Below are positions 32,681-40,991 of a DNA stretch of 64,000 bases, one piece after another. The DNA is from an uncultured Patescibacteria group bacterium. GTDB lineage: Bacteria > Patescibacteriota > JACMRA01. The position numbers and the translations under genes are program-made. Below the pieces are notes generated by a model. That model saw only the letters and a list, made by a program, of their open reading frames with translations, did not search any database and had not been told where the DNA came from. Position 1 is the first letter of the stretch. Each line of letters starts with the position of its first letter. The stretch spans positions 1-64,000 of the forward strand of contig CALITC010000006.1 in NCBI GenBank assembly GCA_938041505.1, read 5' to 3'.

Positions 32681-33109
32681 ATGTACGAATTAAAAACAAA
32701 AGTAAATGATGCGAGTGTCTTAAAATTTTTGAACTCGGTAGAAGATCCTCAACGGAGAGCAGATTCTCTGGAGATGCTCGATATCATGTCTAAGATAACT
32801 GGCGAAGAGCCGAAGATGTGGGGTAAAAGCATCATTGGATTTGGATCTTATACATACAAGAACTCTGCAGGGAAAGCCTTCACTTGGATGAAAATAGCTT
32901 TCTCACCTCGCAAACAAAATCTCACACTTTATATAATGCCAGGATTCAAAATCTATCCCGAACTTATGAATAAACTTGGGCCACACAAAACAGGAAAGGG
33001 ATGCCTTTATTTGAAAAAATTATCAGACGCTAATCCCAAGGTTCTCGCGAGGCTTATCAAAGAATCCTATGAAGAAATGGGTAAAAAGTACCCAAAAGCT
33101 GTTTTCTAG
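32681..33109 (+). CDS. DUF1801-domain protein
   Basis: 142 aa, DUF1801 pattern: DPQRRADSLEMLDIMSKITGEEP, then MWGKSIIGFGSYTYK, a strand LTLYIMPGF, and GKGCLYLKKL near the end. Members have an YdhG-like fold of unknown function. TTGACC, a 17-bp spacer and TATACT lie upstream, leaving a leader of about 17 nt. Convergent with dnaA. Confidence 0.8.
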   Translation: MYELKTKVNDASVLKFLNSVEDPQRRADSLEMLDIMSKITGEEPKMWGKSIIGFGSYTYKNSAGKAFTWMKIAFSPRKQNLTLYIMPGFKIYPELMNKLGPHKTGKGCLYLKKLSDANPKVLARLIKESYEEMGKKYPKAVF

Positions 33110-33122
33110 CACAACTAATTAG

Positions 33123-34577
33123 CTAAGCTTTCACAAGCATTGTCCTAATAATATCCAACTTCTCCTTCATCTTTTCATCGGTTTTGTAGAGTTTGGAGAT
33201 CTTGTTTGCCGCGTGCATAACCGTAGTGTGATCACGATTACCAAAAAGCCGACCAATAGCTGGATAACTAAGGTCAAGATCATACTTGTAGAACCACATA
33301 ATTACTTGCCTTGCAGTAGAAATATCACGCTGCCTACTAACACCTAATACATCAGCTTTATCTAAGCCAAAATACCTACAAACTGCATGCATTATTCTCT
33401 CAGTAGCTGCTGCAGGATTCTTAGCAAGCGAAAAAGCTGGATTGGGCTTAACGGCACTAGTCAAAATTCCATCCAAATCTTCATCCGAAAAATTTTTCCC
33501 TGGAGTGAATTTAATTTTTGCACAGACTTTGTTCAAAACCCCTTCCAACTCTCTCACATTCGTGTCCATTTTTATGGCAATTGATTGGACCTGCGTATCC
33601 GATAATGGCAATTGCATTCGCTCTATTTTATCGTTCAAAATTGCCACACGAGACTCGAGGTCTGGCTTAGAAATATCAACTGTAACACCCGAATTAAAAC
33701 GACTAATGAGCCTATCAGCAACCCCATTCAGCTCACTAGGATGCCTATCTGAAGTAAGGATAATTTGTTTATTAGCTTGAATAAGAGAATTAAATGTATG
33801 GAAGAATTCATTTTGCGTGCTTTCCTTACCAGAAATAAATTGCACATCATCAATAAGCAATAGATCTATAGTACGATAGTAATTCTTAAATCCTTGCATC
33901 TCTCCTTTTCTTACAGCAATCTGGAACTGAGACACAAAAGTTTCCATTGGAATATATTTGATATTATAACTTGGGTTATTTTCCAGCATTTTGTGACCAA
34001 TAGCTTGAATTAAGTGGGTTTTACCAAGCCCAACACCTGAGTGTAAGAAAACTGGATTATAAATTTGCCCTGGTTGATCAATAACCGCTTTGGCTACATT
34101 TGCAGCAAATTCATTGTTATCGGTTACAACAAATTTTTCAAAGGTATATTTAGGATTAAGATTATTAATATTTTTCTTAGGAAGATAAGACGCTCCAACG
34201 TCTTGAGATACATCAAACGATTTGAAGGTATCTTTTGGAGATTTTTGGGTTTTCTCCTGTCTTTGAGGCTTGGATATCTCCTGTGGAGTTAAAGTTTGTT
34301 GAGTATAAACAGGCTCTTCTTCAGCTTGATCAACACTAAAATCAACATGAATAACTTGAGGATAATATTTGTTTATACTATCAAGCAAACCCTGTTTGTA
34401 TTTGGACTCAATATACTTTTTTGAAAAAGAGTTTGGCACAGACAATACTATCTTCCGACCATGGTTACTGGTCTTCACAAATTCTACCCTACTAAACCAT
34501 GCTTTGTAAGCACTGTCCTTGAGAGATCCGCGAATGTTTTCTAGCACTAATGGCCAATAGTCTTCTGTTGCGGGCAT
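33123..34577 (-). CDS. dnaA: chromosomal replication initiator DnaA
   Basis: 484 aa with all four domains: N-terminal interaction domain, a flexible linker (about 90-140), AAA+ core with Walker A GVGLGKTH (about 180) and Walker B LLIDDVQF, arginine-finger/sensor region, and the C-terminal DNA-binding signature RDISTARQVIMWF...GNRDHTTVMHA. It binds DnaA boxes and opens the origin. The usual partner dnaN is not adjacent; rnhA is divergent. The upstream region carries TGGGTTT repeats but no clear TTATCCACA boxes. Confidence 0.97.
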   Translation of the reverse strand: MPATEDYWPLVLENIRGSLKDSAYKAWFSRVEFVKTSNHGRKIVLSVPNSFSKKYIESKYKQGLLDSINKYYPQVIHVDFSVDQAEEEPVYTQQTLTPQEISKPQRQEKTQKSPKDTFKSFDVSQDVGASYLPKKNINNLNPKYTFEKFVVTDNNEFAANVAKAVIDQPGQIYNPVFLHSGVGLGKTHLIQAIGHKMLENNPSYNIKYIPMETFVSQFQIAVRKGEMQGFKNYYRTIDLLLIDDVQFISGKESTQNEFFHTFNSLIQANKQIILTSDRHPSELNGVADRLISRFNSGVTVDISKPDLESRVAILNDKIERMQLPLSDTQVQSIAIKMDTNVRELEGVLNKVCAKIKFTPGKNFSDEDLDGILTSAVKPNPAFSLAKNPAAATERIMHAVCRYFGLDKADVLGVSRQRDISTARQVIMWFYKYDLDLSYPAIGRLFGNRDHTTVMHAANKISKLYKTDEKMKEKLDIIRTMLVKA

Positions 34578-34605
34578 TTATAGAGATTGAGATATAAAAA
34601 AGAGT

Positions 34606-34653
34606 CTAAACCAAACCCATTACTGGGTTTAGAATTCGAAATTGATGGGTTTA
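34606..34653. repeat. TGGGTTT repeats upstream of dnaA
   Basis: CTAAACC (34606), AAACCCA (34613), TGGGTTTAG (34624) and TGGGTTTA (34646) form two inverted and two direct copies of one heptamer within 50 bp, 30-75 bp upstream of the dnaA start. They could be binding sites for DnaA or another regulator. Confidence 0.5.
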
Positions 34654-34858
34654 AATTTTCTAAAAAAGAGCGGTTAAGTTCTCGTTTCTCTAGGCTTTTT
34701 CTACTATAATTAACTATGAAAAATAAACATGTAGCTGTCAAGCAAATGGATCAAAAATCGACCAACGAAATAGTCCACAATAACAAAGCAAAAAACTACT
34801 CAATATATTTAATTCTTAACGTTGACTATATTCTAAAAAAACTGAAATATAAGGAATT

Positions 34859-35371
34859 ATGATCGAAATATACACAGATGGAGGGTGCTCTAAGAACGGA
34901 GAAAAAGATGCAATTGGAGCTACAGGAGTAGTGGCCATCCAAAATAACAAAATTATTTTTAAACATAGCCAAACCTACCTTGGCACCACGAATAATCGTA
35001 TGGAATACAGAGCAATGATAATGGCCATGAACCTTTGCATTAAAAACAATCTTACAGAAGTGAACTTCTTTACTGACTCGAACCTACTAGTACAGACGCT
35101 CACTACCTGGATGCACGGTTGGAAGAATAATGGTTGGAAGAAAAAAAGCAATCCTAAAAAAATTAAGAATTTAGATTTAGTGCTCACTCTTTGGGAACTA
35201 AAAAAACAATTACCGACAGCCACATTCTCTTGGGTAAAAGCTCACGCAGGAAACACTTACAATGAGATTGCAGACGAACTGGCCACAAGTTTTGATATGG
35301 AACATGCTCAAGAAGACACCATTAACGTACAAATTCTTAAGAAGCATGGTGTAGAGCAAAATTTAGGTTAA
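34859..35371 (+). CDS. rnhA: ribonuclease HI
   Basis: 170 aa with the acidic catalytic residues: D7 in YTDGG, E49 in NNRMEYRA, D73 in FFTDSN and D139 in EIADELA, plus H129 in KAHAGN. It removes RNA from RNA-DNA hybrids. The C-terminal 25 residues extend beyond the core. TTGACT and AAATAT with a 17-bp spacer end 8 nt before the ATG, with AAGGA in between. Divergent from dnaA. Confidence 0.95.
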   Translation: MIEIYTDGGCSKNGEKDAIGATGVVAIQNNKIIFKHSQTYLGTTNNRMEYRAMIMAMNLCIKNNLTEVNFFTDSNLLVQTLTTWMHGWKNNGWKKKSNPKKIKNLDLVLTLWELKKQLPTATFSWVKAHAGNTYNEIADELATSFDMEHAQEDTINVQILKKHGVEQNLG

Positions 35372-35437
35372 GCGAATTTAATGAATTTCCTAGGTTCGTG
35401 TGTGGTGTCAACAACTTATATGAACAAAATAGAGACA

Positions 35438-35456
35438 ACCCCTATAAGGGGTATTT
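35438..35456 (+). terminator. rnhA terminator
   Basis: ACCCCT-ATA-AGGGGT followed by ATTTGT; a short T-run, so efficiency may be modest. Confidence 0.55.
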
Positions 35457-35516
35457 GTGGGCATAAAAGTTTATAGGACAAATCATAGTGTCCTAAAGCG
35501 AATAGAAAGATGGTTA

Positions 35517-36020
35517 CTAATTACTGATTTTAGATTGTCGCGCATTGTAGCGGCTAACAAACTTAGTTAAACCAGAATGAGAAATACCAATCTCTTCAGC
35601 AATCTTGGACTTAAGATCAGCCTTAGAATTGAATCGCTCAATAATATCAGTGATCTCTGCTTGAGTATATGGAAGATCTCCAACAATTACATATCCTTCT
35701 TTCCTCTTTACGTCACGAATTATATTCTTCAAAACAGAAGTATTCACGTGAGCAAGTTGCATCTTAATATCAGATATCTTTGTCTTCGTCTTAAGAAGTT
35801 CGATAACTGTATTTCGAGCTTTAACTTTTTCTTCCGGAGTGAGTCTCTTGTAGTTGAGAACCGTGCTGTACTTAACCCCTTTGCGCCGAAGGAAGTATCG
35901 GAGCTGATTAGGATCAAAGTCGAATTTATCTGCAGTTGTGAAGACGTTACCAGATTTCTTGAACTCTTCAAGCAAAGCAGTATAGAATTCTTTAGTTCTT
36001 CTATTACGCATTTTAGCCAT
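35517..36020 (-). CDS. helix-turn-helix DNA-binding-type protein
   Basis: 167 aa, basic, built from three predicted HTH-like units: VFTTADKFDFDPNQLRYFLRR, KISDIKMQLAHVNTSVLKNII, and LKSKIAEEIGISHSGLTKFVSR. No enzymatic domain. Probably a transcription regulator or nucleoid-type protein; family not recognised. TTGACA and TAATAT lie upstream. It sits between rnhA and rnj on the minus strand. Confidence 0.6.
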   Translation of the reverse strand: MAKMRNRRTKEFYTALLEEFKKSGNVFTTADKFDFDPNQLRYFLRRKGVKYSTVLNYKRLTPEEKVKARNTVIELLKTKTKISDIKMQLAHVNTSVLKNIIRDVKRKEGYVIVGDLPYTQAEITDIIERFNSKADLKSKIAEEIGISHSGLTKFVSRYNARQSKISN

Positions 36021-36220
36021 AGTTAATAATATATATTACATAAAATAAAAATTCTGTCAACGATTTTTTTTGAGGATATATACTTTTCCTGATATATATG
36101 CCTATCTATGGCGAATTACATATTCATTCCATAAGTCAACATATTTTGCTCACGCCTTACAGAGGAGGTATATGGCATTTCTCAATAATTTTAGCACAAT
36201 TATGAATATAAATACAAAAC

Positions 36221-36245
36221 AAAAAAGCAAGCCTTTAAGGCTTAC
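36221..36245 (-). terminator. rnj terminator
   Basis: Minus strand AAGCC-TTAAA-GGCTT then GCTTTTTTG, about 25 nt past the stop. Confidence 0.65.
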
Positions 36246-36269
36246 TTGCAATTATCACTAAATCTCAAG

Positions 36270-38351
36270 TTAAACCTGTATTACTACTGGGATAACTATT
36301 GGATCTTTTTCTGTCTTGTTGTAAACAAAATCTCGAGTAGTGTGTCTTATTTTAGACCGGAGTTCACTCCAATACGTAGACGATGTTGGATCTACTTTGT
36401 AAGTAGCGAATTCTTCTTTGATCTTTTTCTTCATATCCTCAAACAAATCAGAGTTGGCCTTCATATACACAAAGCCACGTGCAATTATCTCAGGACCACC
36501 AACAAGCTTCTTTTGTTTGTTTACCAACATTACCACAACGAGCGAACCTTGTGTCGACATCTGACGACGTTCTTCAAGCACCACATCAGAAACAGAGCCC
36601 ACACCAGTACCATCGACTAGTACTACTTTTTCCCCTGCAAGATCATCGGTAACAACAATATCTTTCGTACGTAATTCTACAATACGGTTATTCTCCACAA
36701 TTAAGTTGTGTTCAAATGGAATACCTACTTGCATACCAAGCTCTGCCATCTTACGTAGCAAGAAGTGATTACCATGAATCGGCATGAGGTAATCTGGTCG
36801 AGTGAGATTAATAAGCAGCTTGAGATCTTCCACAGAAGCGTGACCTGATACGTATAGATCAAAATCAGAATTCAAAAAGATATCTACACCCTTACGACTA
36901 AGCTTAGCGATAAGATCTTGCACGCTATCTTCATTACCTGGGATAGGGCGACTTGAGAAGATAATAGCGTCCCCTCCTTGAAGCCTAATCAAATCGTGTT
37001 CGTCACGAGCCATTCGAGAAAGTGCAGCCCTATCTTCTCCTTGTGACCCAGTAGAGAGCACACACACCTTTTCAGGTGGCATATTACCAGCCTCCTGGAT
37101 ATCAATCACCATTCCTTTTGGTACTTTGATATAACCAAGTTGGAAACAAACATTGAAGTTATTCACAATACTACGCCCAACAAGAGCAAGTTTTCGATTA
37201 GACTGTTCGCAGGCGTTAACTACCTGTTGAATACGACCGATTGTAGTGGAGAATGTCGTGAAAATAATACGACCGTTAATCTGTTTGAAGAGATTTTTGA
37301 TCGTCCCTTCAATAACCTTCTCACTAATTGCATACCCTGGCTTAAGTACACCCAGAGAGTCGGTGAGTAGTAATCTTACACCTTCGTCTCCAAGATGAGC
37401 TAATTTACCATAGTCACTCGGCTTACCGTCAAATGGAGAGTTATCAAACTTCCAATCAGTGGTATACACAATTCGCCCCATTGCTGTATCAATTGCAAGT
37501 CCAACAACATCAGGAATTGAATGAGCGAGTCTAAAGAACTGCAAACTAAACCCTCCAAGCTTAAGAGGCTTGGTAATATCTAAGATATTAAATGAAAAAG
37601 CCTTATTAAGATTAAATTCCTCAAGACGGTTCTTAAGCAAAGCTAATGTCAAAGGCATTCCATATACTGGTACATTCTTGAACTTTGGCAATACGTACGG
37701 AGCACCACCAATGTGATCCAAGTGTCCATGAGTATAAACAACTCCTCTAACCTTGTGGGCATTTTGCTCCAAGTATGTAGAATCCGGTATTAGATAATCT
37801 ACACCAGGGAATCGTTCACCTCCTCCAAAACCGAATCCAGTGTCCACGACTATAATATCATCACCACACTCAATGGCGGTCATGTTCATACCTACTTCAT
37901 TCACACCTCCAAGAGGTATAATTTTGACAGAAGGTCCTTCAGGAAATTCTTTTGGTGAGTTAGATTGCAAAACCGTCCCTGTAAGGAGTTGTGGATTTAA
38001 ATGAGTAACTGCCAAATTCCCTTTCTTAACGGATGTACTCCGAATATTCTTTACCTGTCGCACATTATTAAGTGCGCTCTCTAAAGATTTTAGCGTTTTC
38101 TCAGGATCTTGTCGCTCAACAAAATATGGTTTTTTGGAAGCTTGAGCAGCTATACTGGAAGATCCAGTATAGTCATTGCCCCGGCGAAAATTTCTTCGTC
38201 CTCCACCGGATCTGTTATTTCTTCGATTATATGAAGAGGCGCCAGATGACCGCCTATTGTTATTCGATGATGATCTTCCTCGATTATTGTTCCCAGTGTT
38301 AAACTGAGGTCTATTACCTGGGCGAGTTGATCCATTAGAATTATTTTGCAT
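36270..38351 (-). CDS. rnj: ribonuclease J
   Basis: 693 aa. Residues 1-55 are Asn/Arg/Gly/Ser-rich and probably disordered, an extension compared with Bacillus RNase J (about 555 aa). The metallo-beta-lactamase motifs follow: THGHLDHIGG near 205-214, then GHASVEDL and PIHGNHF of the beta-CASP region, and a C-terminal domain. It would be a 5'-3' exo- and endonuclease for mRNA decay and rRNA maturation. A leader of about 330 nt separates it from the upstream tRNA-Phe. Confidence 0.93.
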   Translation of the reverse strand: MQNNSNGSTRPGNRPQFNTGNNNRGRSSSNNNRRSSGASSYNRRNNRSGGGRRNFRRGNDYTGSSSIAAQASKKPYFVERQDPEKTLKSLESALNNVRQVKNIRSTSVKKGNLAVTHLNPQLLTGTVLQSNSPKEFPEGPSVKIIPLGGVNEVGMNMTAIECGDDIIVVDTGFGFGGGERFPGVDYLIPDSTYLEQNAHKVRGVVYTHGHLDHIGGAPYVLPKFKNVPVYGMPLTLALLKNRLEEFNLNKAFSFNILDITKPLKLGGFSLQFFRLAHSIPDVVGLAIDTAMGRIVYTTDWKFDNSPFDGKPSDYGKLAHLGDEGVRLLLTDSLGVLKPGYAISEKVIEGTIKNLFKQINGRIIFTTFSTTIGRIQQVVNACEQSNRKLALVGRSIVNNFNVCFQLGYIKVPKGMVIDIQEAGNMPPEKVCVLSTGSQGEDRAALSRMARDEHDLIRLQGGDAIIFSSRPIPGNEDSVQDLIAKLSRKGVDIFLNSDFDLYVSGHASVEDLKLLINLTRPDYLMPIHGNHFLLRKMAELGMQVGIPFEHNLIVENNRIVELRTKDIVVTDDLAGEKVVLVDGTGVGSVSDVVLEERRQMSTQGSLVVVMLVNKQKKLVGGPEIIARGFVYMKANSDLFEDMKKKIKEEFATYKVDPTSSTYWSELRSKIRHTTRDFVYNKTEKDPIVIPVVIQV

Positions 38352-38683
38352 AAATTAATATTTTTTTATAATGTAAAAAATTTGAAAAGCTGCATAACTA
38401 AAATATACATGTATTTTTAGACAATGTATAGAACGTATACAGAATCCATATGTTAGCGATAAATCCTCCGTTTAAGGTACTACCTCATCAGGAGTATAGT
38501 TATATCATCAAAACCTCTCCATTTATACCAGCAACTACACACATAATTTAATATGTGTCTAAAGCATTTCCTTGAATGGTACCACTAACAAAGAAAAAGG
38601 TAGTTGATTGAACATAGGGTCGGTACTGTTGAAGATCTTTAGGATCTGAAACAATATATAGATTAGGATTCAATCTTGTGTGA
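38352..38683. other. 330-bp region between rnj and tRNA-Phe
   Basis: Probably the long rnj leader on the minus strand. It contains ACGGAGGA (about 38465) without a usable start nearby, and a GGTAGT/ACTACC repetition. A 33-codon plus-strand ORF at about 38451 lacks support. Confidence 0.4.
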
Positions 38684-38758
38684 TGGTGCCGAAGGACAGA
38701 ATTGAACTGTCGACACGAGGCTCTTCAGGCCACTGCTCTACCACTGAGCTACTTCGGC
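38684..38758 (-). tRNA. tRNA-Phe (GAA), copy with encoded CCA
   Basis: 75 nt including CCA. Acceptor GCCGAAG/CTTCGGC, D loop AGTGGTA, anticodon loop CTGAAGA (anticodon GAA; G at position 37 is unusual for bacteria) with one T-T mismatch in the stem, T arm GACAG-TTCAATT-CTGTC. Confidence 0.9.
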
Positions 38759-38772
38759 GTATTATATACAAA

Positions 38773-39165
38773 TTACTTAGATAGAGAACGTTTGTTCCTT
38801 GTTTTCGATGATTTGTTGATATAAGTAAAATATAATTTTGCAACTCCGTCAAGCAAATCTTTCTCCATTTCATAGTGATTCGCTGGAATAAGATCTTTAC
38901 TGTACACTTGTACTATCATATTAACATTGTGGGGAAGCTTACCTTCCGATTTCATATGTTCAAATACAGCGTGCACCCTACGTCGCAATTTATTTCTAAC
39001 TACAGACCTTTTAGATATTTTTTTTGATACTATAACTAGCAGCTTAAAATGTTCCTGTGAGGGAGTTATCTTAATGTAAAAATATTTTGTTTTGGACTGG
39101 TGTCTAGCACGTAGAGATTGAAGTATTTCCTTCGAGTGAACAATTCGATAGGCTTTAGGAAGCAC
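38773..39165 (-). CDS. rnpA: ribonuclease P protein component
   Basis: 130 aa from GTG 39165, where the family's usual LPKAYRI start lies; the track's TTG at 39198, overlapping the rpmH stop, would add 11 residues. The RNR signature SVVRNKLRRRV is intact, preceded by FKLLVIVSKKISK. It assists the P RNA in 5' tRNA processing. Directly follows rpmH, the classic arrangement. The C-terminus is long and basic. Confidence 0.93.
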   Translation of the reverse strand: MLPKAYRIVHSKEILQSLRARHQSKTKYFYIKITPSQEHFKLLVIVSKKISKRSVVRNKLRRRVHAVFEHMKSEGKLPHNVNMIVQVYSKDLIPANHYEMEKDLLDGVAKLYFTYINKSSKTRNKRSLSK

Positions 39166-39190
39166 AAACCATGAGGTAAGATAGTAAGAC

Positions 39191-39322
39191 CTAAGCAACA
39201 GCTAGCTTTTGCCTCTTTTTGTTTCTACGATTTTTCAAAACATGAGGTGCTTTTCTCATACGCACTCTAAATCCACATTTTCGAGCTCTTTGTCGGGTTT
39301 TCGGTTGGTAAGTACGTTTCAT
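39191..39322 (-). CDS. rpmH: ribosomal protein bL34
   Basis: 43 aa: MKRTYQPKTRQRARKCGFRV, then RKAPHVLKNRRNKKRQKL, typical of L34. The true start is ATG 39322; the track extends 35 codons into the promoter. Promoter TTGACA (39374-39379), 17 bp, TAATAT (39351-39356). Confidence 0.95.
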   Translation of the reverse strand: MKRTYQPKTRQRARKCGFRVRMRKAPHVLKNRRNKKRQKLAVA

Positions 39323-39350
39323 AGCCTTGATTAGATTGTTTATTGCCTGT

Positions 39351-39379
39351 ATATTAACAAAATTAAACTTTCCTGTCAA
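39351..39379 (-). promoter_or_regulatory. rpmH-rnpA promoter
   Basis: Minus strand TTGACA, 17-bp spacer, TAATAT; leader about 22 nt. Confidence 0.75.
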
Positions 39380-39489
39380 GAGTCCTACAAGGAATACCAG
39401 GCTATGAAGCTTATATATGAGAATCAAAAAACGAAGTATTATATTGAAAATTTGACCACTACATATAATTCAGCTATGTTAGTTAATAT

Positions 39490-40140
39490 ATGAGTAAAAA
39501 AGTTTATATTATTATACTAACAGCTATTATCATCCTTCTTGGTGTAAGCGGATTCGCCTGGAACATGCTCCAAGAAGACAAAATCGCAGACAGTAAAGCT
39601 GAGGTTGCTTCCCTTGAAGACCGGTCTCTGCCAACACCAAATAGTGATCTAGGAGAAAACAAAACCCTGCCTGAAGAACCTTCAGTACAAGTCTCAACTC
39701 CAGAAGAAACAACCCCGGTTGTAAACAATGACAACCCTACCCCAATTGAAGCTGTAACTGAACCTGCACCAGAACCTCTCCCTGCACCAGAACCTGTAAC
39801 AGAAGAACCAATAGCGAACGAACCTCAGGTGTTGGCTTCAAATAATTTTACAAGCGTAGGAAGTTATCAAACCAGTGGAACAACTACAGTTTTGAACACC
39901 AACGGACAGCTTAGTCTTAACTTTGGAAATGACTTTAGCTTTAGCGGTGCACCAGATCCAGTAATTTACATGTGCAAAGATAAAGCGCCAAACTCAGTAA
40001 ACAACTGTATAATTATCAGCGCTCTTAACCAAAACTCAGGAGCTCAATCATTTGCTATTACTCAAGATGAATATGATCAGTATAGCAACCCAATAATTTG
40101 GTGCAAAGCTTTCGGTCTACTAATGGGCCACACATTGTAA
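39490..40140 (+). CDS. membrane-anchored protein with DM13-like domain
   Basis: 216 aa. N-terminal transmembrane segment (IIILTAIIILLGVSGFAW), a long Pro/Glu/Thr-rich spacer (about 35-110), then a DM13-like domain ending NPIIWCKAFGLLMGHTL, parallel to VIWCKAFGVQF in the protein at 19932. The usual H of DM13 is not obvious and extra cysteines (MCKDK, NNCIII) are present, so it is a divergent copy. The linker would hold the domain away from the membrane or through the cell wall. TTGACC-17-TATGTT ends 9 nt before ATG. Confidence 0.7.
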   Translation: MSKKVYIIILTAIIILLGVSGFAWNMLQEDKIADSKAEVASLEDRSLPTPNSDLGENKTLPEEPSVQVSTPEETTPVVNNDNPTPIEAVTEPAPEPLPAPEPVTEEPIANEPQVLASNNFTSVGSYQTSGTTTVLNTNGQLSLNFGNDFSFSGAPDPVIYMCKDKAPNSVNNCIIISALNQNSGAQSFAITQDEYDQYSNPIIWCKAFGLLMGHTL

Positions 40141-40167
40141 AAAACTTTACAATAAAATCCAAACTAA

Positions 40168-40197
40168 CCCTTATTCCATATAAGGGGTATTTTTTAC
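40168..40197 (+). terminator. terminator of the 39490 gene
   Basis: CCCTTAT-TCCAT-ATAAGGG stem, GT, then ATTTTTT. Confidence 0.7.
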
Positions 40198-40385
40198 ACA
40201 AAAACAAAGCACTTATTGGCAATTTGGCACCGTAACACTCGAGCAAGCAAGACAAAGCACTAAGGGAAAAAGGGCTTGTTACCCTGATAGAGAAAACAGA
40301 AACAAGCACAAGTTGAACAAGGGGGCTCTTGACATCATACCTTAGGTTGCTTTTAATAGGAAGTATAATTACTAGGATATTTGGT

Positions 40386-40931
40386 ATGAGAAACATTAAA
40401 CCCACTCGCTTATTTATAACCTCTTTTTACGTTTCCTCTCTGGTTTCGTTCTATATATTTCAACTGATACCAGACTTACTTTTTACCTGGACTCAGTGGA
40501 TACTCAGCGTGTTTGCAACTAACATTCAGTTTGAAGCAATTGGTGAAACAACCGTATGGTGGGCACTTCTTTGTGTCTGCATGGCAATCACATTCATGAT
40601 ACGCAAGTTCATCATCCAACCGTTAGGATTCTATGTCAACGGCAATGCAAGTTCTGACGGCGAGCTTGTTATCCTATCTATTCTTTGTCTTGGATTCTAT
40701 TTATACTCTTTCAACACCCTGTTTCCTGAGTATACGATGCCAGCAACCTTCAACTTAATCAATATCTTACTGGGAGATTCTAGAAACTTCCTCACTGTCG
40801 AAGAACGCGACATCTGGACTATAGTGCCTTGGATTTGGTATATCGGGCCAATCGCTTATATGTTCTCCATGTATCTACGATCAGAAATGCACTTCGCTAA
40901 AAGTGCTAGAGATGGTAAAGATGATAAATAA
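40386..40931 (+). CDS. multi-pass membrane protein
   Basis: 181 aa from ATG 40386; the track begins 19 codons upstream. Four or five hydrophobic segments (SFYVSSLVSFYIFQLI; TTVWWALLCVCMAITFMI; LVILSILCLGFYLYSF; WTIVPWIWYIGPIAYMFSMYL). Not recognised. It precedes the sortase-like gene by 60 bp and may belong to the same surface function. Confidence 0.65.
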   Translation: MRNIKPTRLFITSFYVSSLVSFYIFQLIPDLLFTWTQWILSVFATNIQFEAIGETTVWWALLCVCMAITFMIRKFIIQPLGFYVNGNASSDGELVILSILCLGFYLYSFNTLFPEYTMPATFNLINILLGDSRNFLTVEERDIWTIVPWIWYIGPIAYMFSMYLRSEMHFAKSARDGKDDK

Positions 40932-40956
40932 ATTCCCTGTAAATCATTAAAATTAC

Positions 40957-40985
40957 TTGCAGATAATTGATAAGTGTGATATAAT
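40957..40985 (+). promoter_or_regulatory. leaderless-type promoter of the sortase-like gene
   Basis: TTGCAG (40957-40962), 17-bp spacer, TATAAT (40980-40985), 6 nt, ATG 40992. Confidence 0.75.
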
Positions 40986-40991
40986 TATCAT

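Noticed and set aside
34577-34860. Canonical oriC with DnaA boxes
   Set aside because: No TTATCCACA or one-mismatch cluster; only an isolated weak match (TGTGGACTA on the minus strand).
36070-36261. Plus-strand ORF of 63 aa between the HTH gene and rnj
   Set aside because: No start signal; it spans the rnj terminator.
38451-38552. 33-codon plus-strand ORF after a TATACA box
   Set aside because: No acceptable -35, no ribosome binding site, and it lies in the likely rnj leader.
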